Source: Amyelois transitella
Lineage: Eukaryota > Arthropoda > Insecta > Lepidoptera > Pyralidae
Assembly (NCBI RefSeq): GCF_032362555.1
Contig: NC_083510.1
Coordinates: 9,327,501 to 9,391,500 of the forward strand
Direction: 5' to 3'
DNA: 64,000 bases
Shown here in pieces: positions 13,101 to 26,000 of the stretch; the stretch's first letter is position 1, and the number at the start of each line of letters is the position of its first letter. Below the pieces are notes generated by a model, which saw nothing but the letters and a program-made list of their open reading frames with translations, did not search any database and was not told the origin of the DNA. The translations under genes and the position numbers were made by a program.

Positions 13101-13844
13101 CAGAGGGTAATAAACTTGGGACTCTTCTTTTAGGCGATGTGCTAGCAATCTGTCACTATGTGAATCTCTATTCCATCAATAGCTGCACGTGGCCTTACAG
13201 TCTTTTCAAGACTGCCGGCATTGTCACCCTGTAAGAAATTAAAAATGTGATTGTATGTATTTATGTCATTTCTATTCATCTACATATGTTGTTACACAAT
13301 TAGACATTGGAATAAATACATATAAATTGAACAAATCACAGACTCAGCTCAGTCTTATCAGAGTTCTGGACTTGATTAATAATGGATGGAATACTAACTC
13401 TAAGATTTTATAAACTTTTTCAAATTTAGCATAGCATGAAAACTAACAAATAAATAAAGCAGCAACGGAATTACGTAATTTGTTAAAAATTTCAGCCCTC
13501 TGGTTCATGATCACGGTTTATGAGATAGAGTTTGGTGACAACCGACGGACAGACAAACAGCGGAGGCTTAGTAATAGAGTCCAGATTTTACGTTTTAGGT
13601 ACGGAACTCTTATAAAAATAGCAATAAAAAATATCACTGACTCGAATAGTAGATTCAACAGATCAGTGAAAAATGAAGATACCTATTTGCAATCAAAAAA
13701 TGACTGGCTGGAAATTTATAATATGTAAATTAAAAAACCAATGTATTGTGTCAAATTGAAAATAGATGCCACAGATGAAAAATTTATGCAAAAGAAAGAT
13801 TATCGGTTTTATTACTTTCATCATTTTAAATTGTTTCTTTTCAG
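10188..13844. other. Intergenic DNA upstream of gene A
   Basis: No coding gene was found. Partial RTE-tailed elements lie at about 10830-10940 (-), 11740-11832 (+), 12340-12460 (-) and 13090-13265 (+). A (TTTA)n run is near 11090-11130 and a fold-back element at 12553-12722. At about 13500-13615 is a short repeat of the 'gacggacagacaaacag...ggtacggaact' type that I associate with lepidopteran genomes. The non-coding first exon of gene A should lie here, because its ATG exon has a splice acceptor in front, but I could not place it. Confidence 0.55.
12553..12722. repeat. Fold-back element with long inverted arms
   Basis: The left arm at 12570-12612 starts gttggggatgaccaagaagg. The right arm at 12655-12698 is its near-perfect reverse complement. 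The arms are about 43 bp and are separated by a T-rich spacer of about 42 bp. Shorter matching ends, gatgcacc (12553-12560) and ggtgca (from 12715), extend the symmetry outward with mismatches. It looks like a small MITE or fold-back insertion. Confidence 0.75.
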
Positions 13845-13858
13845 ATACAATCGTCACG

Positions 13859-16800
13859 ATGAGCTACCTTGAAAAAGTGGATAAATATTTGGACTCCTTA
13901 AAAGTTGGCAAAAGTAAGTTTCTACATAAATTTTATATTTTTTTTTACATATAGGTAGCTTTTTCAGATGCGTGCAGTTCCAGTTTGCATTTTCAAATCT
14001 TAGCTCTAAAAATTGTTGTTCATTGAAAACACCAGACAGACAAGTTAACAATTGTTGATGTTTCTAGTTCTTCGTTTTCTTTTAGTAAATTCCTATGATA
14101 TTCAGATACATTTAATTTATTTTACTTTGAACTTTTTCTGAGAATATTTGTCAAAAGGTAAAGTTATTAGAGTACCTGAAACTGACGACCTTGCATGAAG
14201 AGAGTTATAAATGTGGATGAAGCGAAAAAAGTATGCAAGAGTCGTAGCAAGTGGAAAGATGAAGGCTCTGCCTATGTACGTTTGTATGTTGTTTTTACTC
14301 GAAATCACTTTCAATTCCTAATTGAGCCAGTTTTAATCATTTTGTTTTCGAAATATTTTCTTGAATTCTTCTCATTCTCCAGGTGCCGTGGTAGACTCAT
14401 GGTTTATGATGTCAAGTCCATCTCCGATAATCTCCGTTGTGATACTCTACCTCATTGTGATTCGAGTGGGACCACGCCTGATGAAGAACCGTCCTCCGCT
14501 GAAGATGAATAAACTATTGGCGTATTACAATGCAGCACAAGTGATTTTAGCCAGCACGATTTGTATAAAGGTATGTGGGATATAGAAATTGTACCTAACC
14601 ATTATATAATACGGTTTAGTTTCCCCTGTAAAGGAGACAGAAATCGCTTTTTGTAAATCTGACTTACCCATCCATGTTCGTAGTTATTGGCGCACTCCGG
14701 GCTTCTCTCTAGAGGTGATTATGTAAGAGTAAAACCAACAATATAAATGCGAAAGCTGTCTGTCTGTAACTCGCGCCTAGAGCACTGAACGGATTTAATG
14801 AAATTTGGTGCAGAGATACAGAGGTAGAGAATGAATTTTTATTGTGAAAAAAAGGTGACGCGTATGAATTCGCGGGCAAAAAGGCTTTTTTAGAAAGAAT
14901 TGGCGCCCCTATTAAAAACTTGCAATTTTCATAACTCAGCATTTGCTTTTTTTATTTTTCAGGCGTTAAGAATGGATTTCTTCAAAGATGGAATACTTTA
15001 TGCAGGATGTAGATATTCATCTTTAACTCAAAATTCTATGGTAAGAAGGGTTGAAGCGCTTTTTATTTATAAACTTATAAGTTTCAAGTAAAAGCAATCC
15101 TAAGATCACCAAATATTAGTTCGAGGTAAAAGATGGTAGATAAAATTGGGATTCTACTTTTAGGAAATGGGCAAACAACCTATAAATATTTGAATGTCAG
15201 TTTCATCATAAAGTTGCACGTGATCGTAGCCAAAGACTGTCGGCTCTATTGAACTTGATAGGGATGAAGACGTGATTATATGTAGATATGTATGTAGATT
15301 TGTTTTATTGATTTTCATATCAATCTTTTTCAAATAAAACTGAATGAATTTGTTCATATTTTGCAATTTCAACTATAATTTGTGATAATTTTAAGTGTGC
15401 TTTTTTCGATATTTTTCAGTTACTGGATTTGGGATGGTGGTATTTCTTTGCGAAGTTCACAGAATTATTGGACACCGTCTTCTTCGTTTTACGAAAAAAG
15501 GAGAAACAGGTTACAACATAACTTTACTATTATTATATGTCTACTCTACTGAGTAGAACAAGTCTTTTCGTTTCTTCCTATAAATTGGCTAGGAGTGTAT
15601 AATTCTTCGTCTTTATCGATACACTCTTGACAGACAGGTCATGTTTGACATGTAATTGTGGAAATGGATGGGACAGATGAAACACGCACGATGCATTGCC
15701 ATTTTTCTCTGTTCGAAGTCATCCCACTGCATTTGTTAATTAACTGGCCCAAAATAGACTTTATTCGGTCAGTCCAACGCATATATGACTTCCCGCGTGT
15801 ATAATTACACCAGCAAAACTGCGTGAGACGCGCATGACATCGTTCCTATAGATTTAATTCCATTATGGAATGTATATTGTTTTATATTATTCCGATTTAT
15901 AAAGATAAAACACATAGTACTATGATACATTTAATCATGAGTTCGAAATCGCGGATAGCAACTATTTTATCGCAAAAATCAAGTTACCTTAATATAAAAC
16001 ATAAAACCCAAAATCACCAAATCAACCCTGACCTGATTTATAATGTGACATCATATTTTACGTTCAAATAAACGAGTTCAACCTAATATTCAAATGTTGG
16101 TAAAGTAGGTGTGCCAATTTCTTTCAGTGTAATTTACCTGAATATTCCCAAGGTAACAAAAGTAGGTTATCAAAATTATACATTCTGATGTTAACCTTTG
16201 TTGTTTTTTTAAGAAATTAGAATAAACCGAAAACAGATTTTGTAAATGTGAAATAGTATCGATAATGATCCCTGGCCTGTGAAAAAGTACCCGGTATTTT
16301 CACTAAAGTTCGTGAAGCTGGATTCAATGCTTTAAGGCTTTTTTACTGTGGTAACCAACAAACAAGTTTTCTTTTGCATATAAGTACAGATAAATATGAC
16401 TATTTTTAATTAATGTGTAAATCTTGAAATAACATATGACCTTTGAATAAAGGTAAAACTGGTGACACGCAAAGATTAGAGAGAGTCCGAACATTTATTT
16501 AATAGGAATATATATCTTAATTTCAGACTTCTCCTTTTTTCAGATATCGTTTCTCCACGTATATCATCATGTGATCATGGCGTTGTATTCTTGGAGCTAC
16601 CTCAAATTCGCTGCTGGTGGAGAAGGGGCAATTCTTGCTCTTCTTAACTCTATGGTACATGTGGTGATGTACACATACTACTTACTATCTGGACTCGGCC
16701 CGCGGTTCCAGAAGTATTTGTGGTGGAAGAAATATGTGACCAAAATGCAACTGGTAAATATTGATTTTAAATATTATTATTACTATAGATTAAAGACATT

Positions 16801-17543
16801 GGGATTTTTCATTAGGCGATCTATTAATCTTAATTCCATTATTAAATCATCTAGCTAAATGTGGCTTTCCGAGTCTGGTGTCTCTTGCGTCTGTTTTTTG
16901 GCATACCTATGGTGTGTATATTACAACTTTTAATATATATATCGTTAATCGTTGTTGATTTTTATAAATTTCTGTTAACAAAGTGATATGAGTAACTAAT
17001 TTCTTACTTCACTTAAAGAACCAGAAACTATTCTGAACTATCATGCATAAGATAGTGCTTTCAGAAATTTTTATATTTTGTACTGCTTTCTTCATTTACT
17101 TTTATCTTTTCCAGTTACAATTTTTATTGATGCTGTCTTACTGTGCCTGGACTCACTTTTCACCTCGTTGCCAGTTCGCCACTGGATTCACTTACTTCAT
17201 ATCTGGCAACGTGACTATCTTCCTACTCCTCTTTTTGAATTTCTACTTCAAGAGTTACAAAATAAAGAAAGTATCGGATAAGACTGAAACAGAACCAAAC
17301 AATACAAATGGGATCACCAATGGAATTTGTAAGCCTAAAGGTTATGGAACAGACATATATGAGAATGGTGATAATGTTCACATAAAAGATAATAAAGATA
17401 TCCCAGAATTGGAAGAAATTCCTTATGAAGTTAATAAAGCTTGCGGTGACTACGCTAAAAGAGGCAAAATTTACCTGACAAGGCGTACGGCCAAGGCTGC
17501 ATTTGGCCCTGAATACGATTTTGATAGTATAATAAAGAAATGA
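13859..17543 (+). CDS. ELOVL-family very-long-chain fatty acid elongase (gene A, 6 coding exons)
   Basis: Coding exons: 13859-13913, 14383-14570, 14963-15040, 15420-15509, 16544-16753 and 17115-17543. The intron phases are 1,0,0,0,0, all introns are GT-AG, and the product is 349 aa. The family catalyses malonyl-CoA-dependent condensation of long-chain acyl-CoA at the ER membrane. Visible signatures are [20 protein letters not shown] in exon 2, [14 protein letters not shown] (about 121-134), the catalytic HVYHH box (142-146), [12 protein letters not shown] (172-183) and the LWWKKY/MQL segment. Unlike genes B to D, an extra intron separates the RKK block from the histidine box. The ATG exon begins at a splice acceptor (13845), so a non-coding exon lies upstream. 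The C-terminal tail after KSYKIKK is about 85 residues, longer than in the other copies, rich in Asn, Asp and Lys, and ends IIKK, not a standard KKXX signal. Family confidence is very high; substrate is unknown. Confidence 0.93.
14193..14275 (+). mobile_element. LINE 3'-end fragment in gene A intron 1
   Basis: The sequence coding [17 protein letters not shown] matches the C-terminal end of the LINE ORF at 7734-10010 (MKRVMNVDEAKEVCRDR), on the opposite strand to that copy. It is an intronic relic and not an elongase exon. Confidence 0.8.
14737..14905 (+). repeat. Interspersed element, 'aatataaatgcgaaa' family
   Basis: Lies in gene A intron 2. It begins with 'aatataaatgcgaaag', has the 'actgaacggatttaatgaaatttggtgcagaga' type core and ends near 'ttcgcgggcaaaaag'. 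Members of this group elsewhere in the window end in 'gggcgaagc.gcggg..aaagctagt'. They resemble the Helitron-like non-autonomous elements described from Lepidoptera; that classification is inferred. Confidence 0.6.
15135..15300 (+). repeat. Degraded RTE-tailed short element, gene A intron 3
   Basis: The order of blocks matches the family: 'aaaattgggattctacttttagg', 'aacaacctataaatatttgaat', 'cggctctattgaa', then 'gacgtgattatatgtagatatgtatg'. About 120 bp separate it from the acceptor of exon 4. Confidence 0.6.
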
Positions 17544-17848
17544 TTTACTTTCAAAGACTGTGGTTAGAATGGTTATATTGAGACTGATGTTTGTGATGGA
17601 ACGACGGTGGAAGTTCTCTTATAGATAAGTTTAATGGGGGATATTTTTTATTGTTAGGTATACCTAATTTATTCATTTAAGCATCTCCTATTTTATTTGA
17701 CTCTAAATCTGTTGCATTTATATTCAGTCACTCTTCGTCTTATCTAGTTATTGATTTTTAAGTCCTTAATATGAGACAATAAGTTTACTTTGGTAGTAAT
17801 TTGTAACTCATCCCCGGCCTGCACCAGTGCGACTATATTATATGGAAA

Positions 17849-17904
17849 AATAAATTCTAAACACCAGCATATCGTAGATTATATTTTGAATGGACGCAAA
17901 TAAA
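17849..17904 (+). terminator. Candidate poly(A) signals of gene A
   Basis: Two AATAAA hexamers, at 17849-17854 and 17899-17904, lie about 305 and 355 nt after the stop codon. They are the first canonical signals I see downstream. Confidence 0.5.
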
Positions 17905-20900
17905 ACAATTAAAAAAATTTGGGCGACATGGCAACTATAGCTTGTACTTTCTACGTATTTTTTTGTAGCAGCTTTATAGTTTCCGTGACGTTCAAAAGAT
18001 TATTTTGAAGTGAGACGATACGCTTTAAGACAAACTACTATTTACTATAATTGCCAACCGCACAACTAATTGTAACGTAGTATAAGGTTACTGAAATGAA
18101 TGCCTTTGCTCTCTCGTGTATTTGATTAGGAATTTATTACGTTAATTACTTGATAACTAAGTAGTGAAACTAACATAAGATATTGGATAATAATATAACC
18201 CATGTTTGCACCAAAAACATTTTTTCACACTAGACTTCATCACTTAGAGTATAATTTTCTGACTGCCAAGATTGCTATAGGTATATATATTATTATAAGC
18301 TCCCCGCATGAAAACTCATTACAATTCAATATATAAAGTTATTGAAGTTATTTAAGCTCACAACGCGACAACAATTGTTACAAGTTCTAAAATTAAATTA
18401 TTTCACAATTTAAGCTTTCTCAAGTCCAGTAATTTGTATCCATAACATTTCAAGCATAAAGAATTACAGGTTATCTTCAAAATTTAAAAAATGCATGTGA
18501 TAGGTGCGCATAGTGAAAATGTTATTTGTTGATATGTATTTAAGGTGCCTTGTTTATTTTGTAAATGACAATATCGTTAGATATTGTACTGTGTGAAAGC
18601 ATGTTTATTCGACCATAAAATGGTCATCATATATTTTTTTATCTACGCGGTAAAAGGATGAAACATAACAAGAAAAATATGTCAGGAAACCATAAAATGC
18701 TAATTTACGGCGACACTTCCCATAAAGTAGTTTCAAAGATTAAGGATGCGCCATAATTTGTTTGCCGGATTATTTTTAACTTTATTGGTCCTTTTTTATG
18801 TCGAATAAAATTGATTTTTATTTTTTAACAAAATAAATAATTTAATATAAATAATCATATTTTTTTATGAATTTGCAATATTTTTTCAATAACTACCTAC
18901 GTTTGATTATATTAGTATTGATAAACGTATTAAAAAAAAGTATCTGCAATTGCCTGAATTGAAATAGAACGGTGTAATGTAATTCACCCATAGAATACTT
19001 TAATCACTATATGCATGTAGAATCACCCTATTCACCCCTAATATCATGGCTTAACAAACCAAGAGACATTTAAATTAAACTTTAATACTCACACAATTAT
19101 TTTACTATTGGCAAATTTGAAACAGTAGTTTAAAAATTACGAAAAATACATAGTGTTGTTTTTTTTTATTCCATGACTCGAACAAATATTTCATCAATTG
19201 AAGGAAATATGATCACCATGATAGACGGTAGGTATTTTTAATTTTTCATTACCTATTTCATTCATATAACTTACCTTAAAATAAAGCATATTAACTTTAC
19301 ATACTAAATAAGTATTTTAAACGTCCAAGAGCCAATGTTTAATTTCGTTAAGACACTAATGTACGAGTAATTAAACAGTACAAAAAATGTTGATTTAAGA
19401 CGAAGAACCATATTATTATAACAATAAAATTATTGCATTATTAATTTTGTTTGTTTTTTTTCTTCACATCCATCTTCACTGCCCTGTCTTAGTTTCGGAC
19501 CCACATGAATGAAATAATATTATTGCGAGAATTAAATCCCCTTTAACTCGTTTCCTTGAGAATTATAAAGCAGTAGTTATCGCCTACGATTCTGCCTCGT
19601 GTAAACTATGTCCTTCTCTGTACTGTCACTTATTGATTTAGTACTTTTGACGTGAAAGGCGGACAAACATCAATCTTTTACGAGTACAATTATATTAGTG
19701 GATATACTAGAAATACCTATCTATATTAGCCCGGTCAATTAAGACATACGAAGCTAGGCAAATTCCCAACAAGCTGTAAGTAAAATTATTTAAAATATGA
19801 TTATAAACATTTTCTCAATACGGGGAGTATCATTCCGGCTTAAGGGAAAAATTGATTCTTTTTTGTGTTTTTATTCAATATTAGTTTAGGCATTTGTAAG
19901 ATAGTTTTATGATCTAAAACGATGTCGGAGTTTACTTTCTGATAAAGTTAAAGATTGTGAAAAAAGATATTAAAAACTTTTTTTACGTTTAACCTCGGGT
20001 AACTTACTTTTGAGAAATGTTTTTATTCAAGTAAGTATTAAACAATATAACTTATTTTTAACTTGTAGGGAATTAATGTAGCTTCACTGTTATATTTTGG
20101 TTTAATTTGATCGGATTATGTTTACTGGAGCCAGACATCTAAATAGATTACTATTTCATACTACATACAAAGTATATTTTGATGTCAATTCATTCAGTAT
20201 TGTGATTTTCTTTTTATTAAAAATATTTTTTCTAAAATTTATTTTGTTTTATAGTTATTGTGGATTCCAATAAGAGGCACCAAAAGTAAATCTGTCTTTC
20301 TTGTATATTATGCGCACTGAAGATTAAACAAAAGATGTGACACTGTACCGCCTTGGTGTACACCTATTAGGAATTATGGTAAAAGCGAAAATGTGTAAGC
20401 ATTACTAGTGCGTACAAAACGTTTAGCACAACAAAGAATTTGTTTTCAGATCGTAACACAAAGAACAAAGTCTATTTTGCCCAATCAAATAGAAAAACTC
20501 TGTTTTTTTTTTACTGATAGGTACTTATATGTGTATAAGCCGTGTGGTTTCCGGGACTTTAGAATAGGACCAAACCATATCTTTACAAAAATGTAAAAGG
20601 CGAATAAGGGAAAAGCTAGTAAACTTGGTATTATTCAAATTCAAATAGTGACAGGTTGCTAGCTCATCGCCTACAAAAGAGAATAAGCCTTACAGCACTG
20701 GAAATAAAGCAGAGATAAGGGAGACGGCCATGAAGAAGGTTCTTTCACTCATCCCTCATTCTAGCTACTAAATGCTAATAACCTTATCGAAAATTACATG
20801 ATAAAATTGTGCGTCAGTTGTCAAACGGCTAAGTAAAAAAGACTAAAAAAAGTAAAGTCGCATGCAAATAAATTTGTAATTTCTTAATTGATTTTGTTTT

Positions 20901-21913
20901 GCTTAAACAGAGGGTCATGTTTTCCTGCAGGTGACTGTATTAATAACTCTCTTTTGAGGTATATACATTACTTTGATAACTTACCGTTGCTATTACGGTA
21001 AGCAATAATACTAATATTTATTTTAATTCATACGTGAAACGGTACCAAATAAATTAAATTATTTCAAAGGAAACGTCGATCCATTTACAAATTACGCGAA
21101 CACATTTGATGATATTAACAATTAAACACTTTTAAGTGCAATGCGACGTTATATAACATAATGATTCGCGTCATTAGCAAGTGATTAACTTCTAATTTGT
21201 GATTAAGAAAGTTCTAGTAGGCACTGGTAAGTACGTCATTTATTATTGTAGATTCGCCTGCATTTTTGATATATCGGTGGCGACATCTATACGCCACATG
21301 TCACTAAATAAAATCCCGCGACGCTACCAGTTAAAAACAACGAAAAGTCTAAATCGCACATGCAAAGATACAACCTCCGACACAACATCGTCGGAGCCGC
21401 GGTTCCCCAGGCATGACATGACATGAAGATCTTCCCTTTTGTGGCGACCTTAGCTATAATCATCGCTCCCGCTACACGTCGTATCCTTATTTTATGTTTT
21501 GTTGTTTATGTATTTACATACGTACATATATCACGCCACGTAGATAGAGCCGGGTGTGTGGCTTAAGATTGAATTGCTATTCAAATAGTGACAGGTTACT
21601 AACCCATAGTCTTAAAGAAGAAGTATATTAGCCTTTTCTTTGATTGACTTTTACAATATGCATGGAAAGAGAAGCAGATGGCATACAAGTTATTTTTTTC
21701 GCTTCCAGACCCCGACCCCGTGGCATGGCACGCAAGACGCCATTTTTATCGCGCAAAAAACTAGCTCTATCCCTTTTTACTTCTTATTGAAAAGTGGAAC
21801 AGCGATATATTTTCGCACAGTAAAAACGGCATCGCGCGTGCCTTTCTACGGGGGCTGGGCACAAAACTGTGTAACTACTTTTTAACCCAGAAATCAGGGG
21901 TTTTTCCACATGA

Positions 21914-22160
21914 TCTATACTAATATTATAAAGCTGAAGAGTTTGTTTGTTTGAACGCGCTAATCTCAGGAACTACTGGTTCAGTACTAAAAATTATTTT
22001 TGTGTTGAATAGACCATTTATCGAGAAAGGCTTTAGTCTATATAATATCACGCTGCAACTGTTAGGAGCGAAGAAATAATGGAAAATGTCAAAAAAACGG
22101 TGGTGAAGGATGCCCAAAATAACTATTTCATGCGGACGAAGTCGCAGGCACAGCTAGTTT
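21914..22160 (+). repeat. Interspersed element ending in '...cagctagt'
   Basis: Starts 'actaatattataaagctga', contains 'ggaactactggttcagtact' and ends 'gcggacgaagtcgcaggca.agctagt'. This is the same family as the elements at 24907-25202 and 52290-52560. Confidence 0.65.
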
Positions 22161-22414
22161 GTAATAAACGACAAACCCTACTTAACTTAAAAATGTGCTA
22201 GATGTACCAAAAATTTTACAATTAATTAAATTATATACATACAATTATTAATGAAATCATCTATTAACATCTGTCATTTAATGTTTTAATGTTGATATAT
22301 GTATGTCGATGGTCAAATCGATAAGGTTAAAATGCATTATGCGCAGAAAGGCGAATGCCACTTCGGCCAATACTACCAATGACTATTTTCGAAATTATTA
22401 TGTACATTAGTTTA

Positions 22415-22640
22415 GATACTTACCGATGCTCTTACGGTGACGGAAAACATCGTGAAAAAACCTGCACATTCAAGCAATTGAATGTGCAACCATGGTCGAT
22501 CCAATACGGGTTAGGTATGTTTACCTGCAAATGTTGCGGAGGTCAGATGGAAGTCGCTCCGTCTATAAGTATGACTCACTCCAGGGTTCATGGTGAAGGG
22601 CATAACCCGGGCTCCTCTCCAGAGTGTAACGGATACAATC
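22415..22640 (+). repeat. Unclassified dispersed repeat (about 220 bp)
   Basis: The ordered blocks 'ccgatgctcttacggtgacg', 'cctgcacattcaagcaattg', 'gttgcggaggtcagatggaa' and 'cgggctcctctccaga' recur at 26805-27025. They also recur in part at 7255-7350, 14625-14715, 28270-28385 and 33945-34090. A 125-codon ORF across it is fortuitous. The class is unknown to me. Confidence 0.65.
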
Positions 22641-23036
22641 GGGACTTAAACTTAAAGGAAGAAGCATATTTAATAAAAGCGGAAACTAAAATAACTAACG
22701 CGCGTCATTATCATATTACCCTACTTCTATAAAAAATTAGTTTAAATATCGTCACAAAAGCAATTAAGTGTTTAATGCCAAACAAAATTCCTATTAATCC
22801 GGCCATTATTGTGAACGCGGTACCCTAAAGAGGTCAATTACAACTTCAGACCGATTTTTATTTCGCCATACTATTTAAAGAACAACACTGAGTATTATAT
22901 ACTTACGCGCATTCGCAGTTACACGCGTTTAAAAATCTAGCCCTTGCTAGATTTATATTAAATAAAAAAAAAAATAAACGTCATAATTTTGAATTAAGAA
23001 TACGGAGTTGTGCGTACGGTGGTTTCCAATTTTAAT

Positions 23037-26000
23037 ATGGATTTTAAAATAGAAAATTCGACAGTCGCGGATTCCATGTGGGAAGTGAAGTCTCTATGTA
23101 AGTATTTTTTTTTTTTAATTTACATTTATAATTAATACAGTTTATTTTTATTTATAATTTTACAAAAACATATTTGAAACGTAAGTTAAGCCTGGTGATA
23201 AATGTCATCATCTCATGTTTCTCACAAAAATCGATATTGAGGATCTATATGTGACCAACAGATGCCAACAATGTACATTTTTTAATTTCTCTCGAGCTGT
23301 CTAATGTTTGTATTCGCATCATGCGAAAACTGTTGTTCTAATTTGAATTAAGTTTTATCAGGGGTGTGGTCCAACTTAAAATTAAAAAAAAACCCCTTAA
23401 CACCTGTAAGGATACAAAGTTAGCATTATATTGAATATATACATACAAAGATATAATCACATTTACATCCCTTGCGGGATAGACAGAGCCAACAATTTTG
23501 AAAAGACTAATACGCCATGTTCAGCTGTTTGGCTTAAAGATAGAATTGGGATTGAAATAGTGACAAGAATCCCAAGTTAATAATCATATAGAATTGTCAG
23601 GTAACACAGCTACATAATTCGAATGAATCGACTGTAATTCGTGCCTTTGTATTCACCTTATTAAAAAAAAATGAGAATACATAGGTCCTATTATGTAAGT
23701 ACAGGCGTCAAGTGAACTCGGAAGCGATTCGAAGGCTGCAGTGACAAGGGCCGTAACTTTCATATCGGCTGCCGTGGATAAAATCGAATGTTTACAAAAT
23801 ATTAATTCCGAATTTAAAACGGAAGGTCCATTTTAAAATCGGAATTGATATAATTTTGCTATATTTATATTACATTCATTTAACAGGGTCCGTTATGAAG
23901 AAAATATTTTGATTTTGCGTGTACATACATACATACATATGGTCACGACTATATCACTTGCGGGGTAGACAGAGCCAACAATCTTGAAAAGACTGAATGG
24001 TCACGTTCAGCTTTTTGGCTTAATGATAGAATTGAGATTCAAATAGTGTCAGGTTGCCCATCGTCCAAAAAAGAATCCCAAGTTTGTAAGCCTATCCCTT
24101 AGAAGCCTCTTACGACATCCATGGGAAAGAGATGGAGTGGTCTTATTCTTTTGATATTGTGCCGGGAACCACACGGCATTTTGCGTGTCCGTAACTTAAT
24201 TCAAGATCGACGAAAAATGGTAAGATTCTAAATAGACAAGAAAAAAATGTAATTAAAAGATAAAATAAAAGATACCTACCGCAATTTTGCTTATTAAAAT
24301 TTAACATACAATTAACAATTAAATAATGCGAAACTAATATGCATATAATGAAGGCAAGTTGTATCATTAAATGTCTGTCAAATTATCAATTTTATTAGAA
24401 TTTTTGATTATCACAAATAATTATAATATTTTAATGAATGTGACAGCAAAAATTGTAAAAAAAAAGTCAAACTTTTAAAATTAGACCAATATTACAATAT
24501 TATGGTTTTAAACGAGCTCTTTTATAAGTAATTCTACTTATATAGGAAGAGTTGCCATGTTATAAAATGTCTTAATCGGATATGTGACTCAGTTTGAAGG
24601 AATGCAGTTTTGTATTCCTTGGTGAAGGTCATTGTCAGGTACAGAATTTATAAAAATTTTTAAACACCTTCTTATAACTAAAAGAAAAAAACAATTAATT
24701 CATTAATTAAAAGTAGGAAATCGTTTCAATAACCTTTATTGAATAAATATATTTCTAAGAGTATGTAAATGATTATTAAAAGGGCAATTTATTAAAAAAT
24801 AAAGATTAAGGAAAAATCTACTATATAGTAGCATAAAACAGTATATTATACATAAATTGAACGTGATATACCTATCTATATCGCTCAGCTGCTTCTTTCA
24901 CCGCATCCCAACTAATATTATAAATGCGAAAATGAGTTATTTGTTTGTTAGTTTGTTACCTCTTCACGGCTTTTGTACTGAATTAATTTTCTTGAAATAT
25001 CACGTATACATAACTTAGGGTCTGTAGAAGGTCATAAGATACCTATTCATCCCGGTAAAAACTAAAGAACCCGTGGGATTTGCAAAAAAAAAAAATATTC
25101 GTTTGCGCTAAATTTGTTGCTTTTTATAGTTGATATTTACGTCGCTTTTTGTCACATTCACGCTAAATTCACGTGGGCGAAGCTGCGGGTAAAAGCTAGT
25201 TATAATATAAATCACCTTGGACTTCATCATACTATTGTCAGTTAAAGAAACAGCGAAAATCAATATTTACATCCATGTCATATGATGCTTTTATGCCAAT
25301 TTGTTATGTCTTATTGATATTTACACCGAAATTATTATTATTTAATGTACATTTTACGTAAGTTTAAAACTAAGCAGTAATAGGCACCAGTCATAGAACA
25401 TATACATATACAACAGTATAGTAGTTATATAAAAGTGTTTAGTAAATGTAACTTATTTTTATTATTTCATACCTAATTCATGTACCGCTGTTCACAGAAA
25501 ACATTTACGAGTAGAAACAATAGATACAAGAAATAGTGGTACGTGGGTTCTACCTACTTATTCCTTGTCTTATATCTAATTATTATTTTTTATGTATTTA
25601 GTACAAATTTTGAGTGGTCAGCCGTAAAAACGCATTTCCCTCCAAAAACAAAAAATATATATTTTTTTAGCATTAAGCTTGCCTATTGTACCGTACTGAT
25701 GATAGTATTTTTTACATTAATAACAAAACCGTCGTTGTAATAACCATAAATATATAACCAGAACGAACTCTTTACGGGCCTTAACTTGAATTAGTATTTC
25801 TAAGTTTTTCTTACGTCATTTGGTATTTTGATCTTCTCATAACATAAGACCACACCCCTTGAAAGTTATTCTTTAGACCTTTGCTATTCTTGAAATACCA
25901 CTTAAAATTTCCGAATGCCTGAAAATAAAATCATTAAAATTGCTGCCAAATCGTGACACGGTCAAAGACTAGTCGTACCTCGTAATAATGATCTTATTTC

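Larger units (their letters stand above)
17905..22700. other. Intergenic DNA between genes A and B
   Basis: Strongly AT-rich, with no gene recognised between 17.9 and 20.5 kb. Repeats follow: a composite of two partial RTE-tailed elements in opposite orientation at about 20535-20690, a partial - strand copy at 21515-21660, a 'gggcgaagtcgc..aaagctagt'-family element at about 21914-22160, and another family at 22415-22640. ORFs here are repeat read-throughs. Confidence 0.55.

Noticed and set aside
14195..14512. 105-codon ORF in gene A
   Set aside because: It reads through a LINE fragment and then crosses exon 2 in the wrong frame.
22355..22732. 125-codon + strand ORF
   Set aside because: It spans a dispersed repeat seen again at 26805-27025 in a non-coding state and has no family signature.
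22891..22920. TATA box plus initiator for gene B (ttatata and cgcagttac)
   Set aside because: The spacing is only about 21 bp and both motifs are common in AT-rich DNA; not strong enough to list as a promoter.
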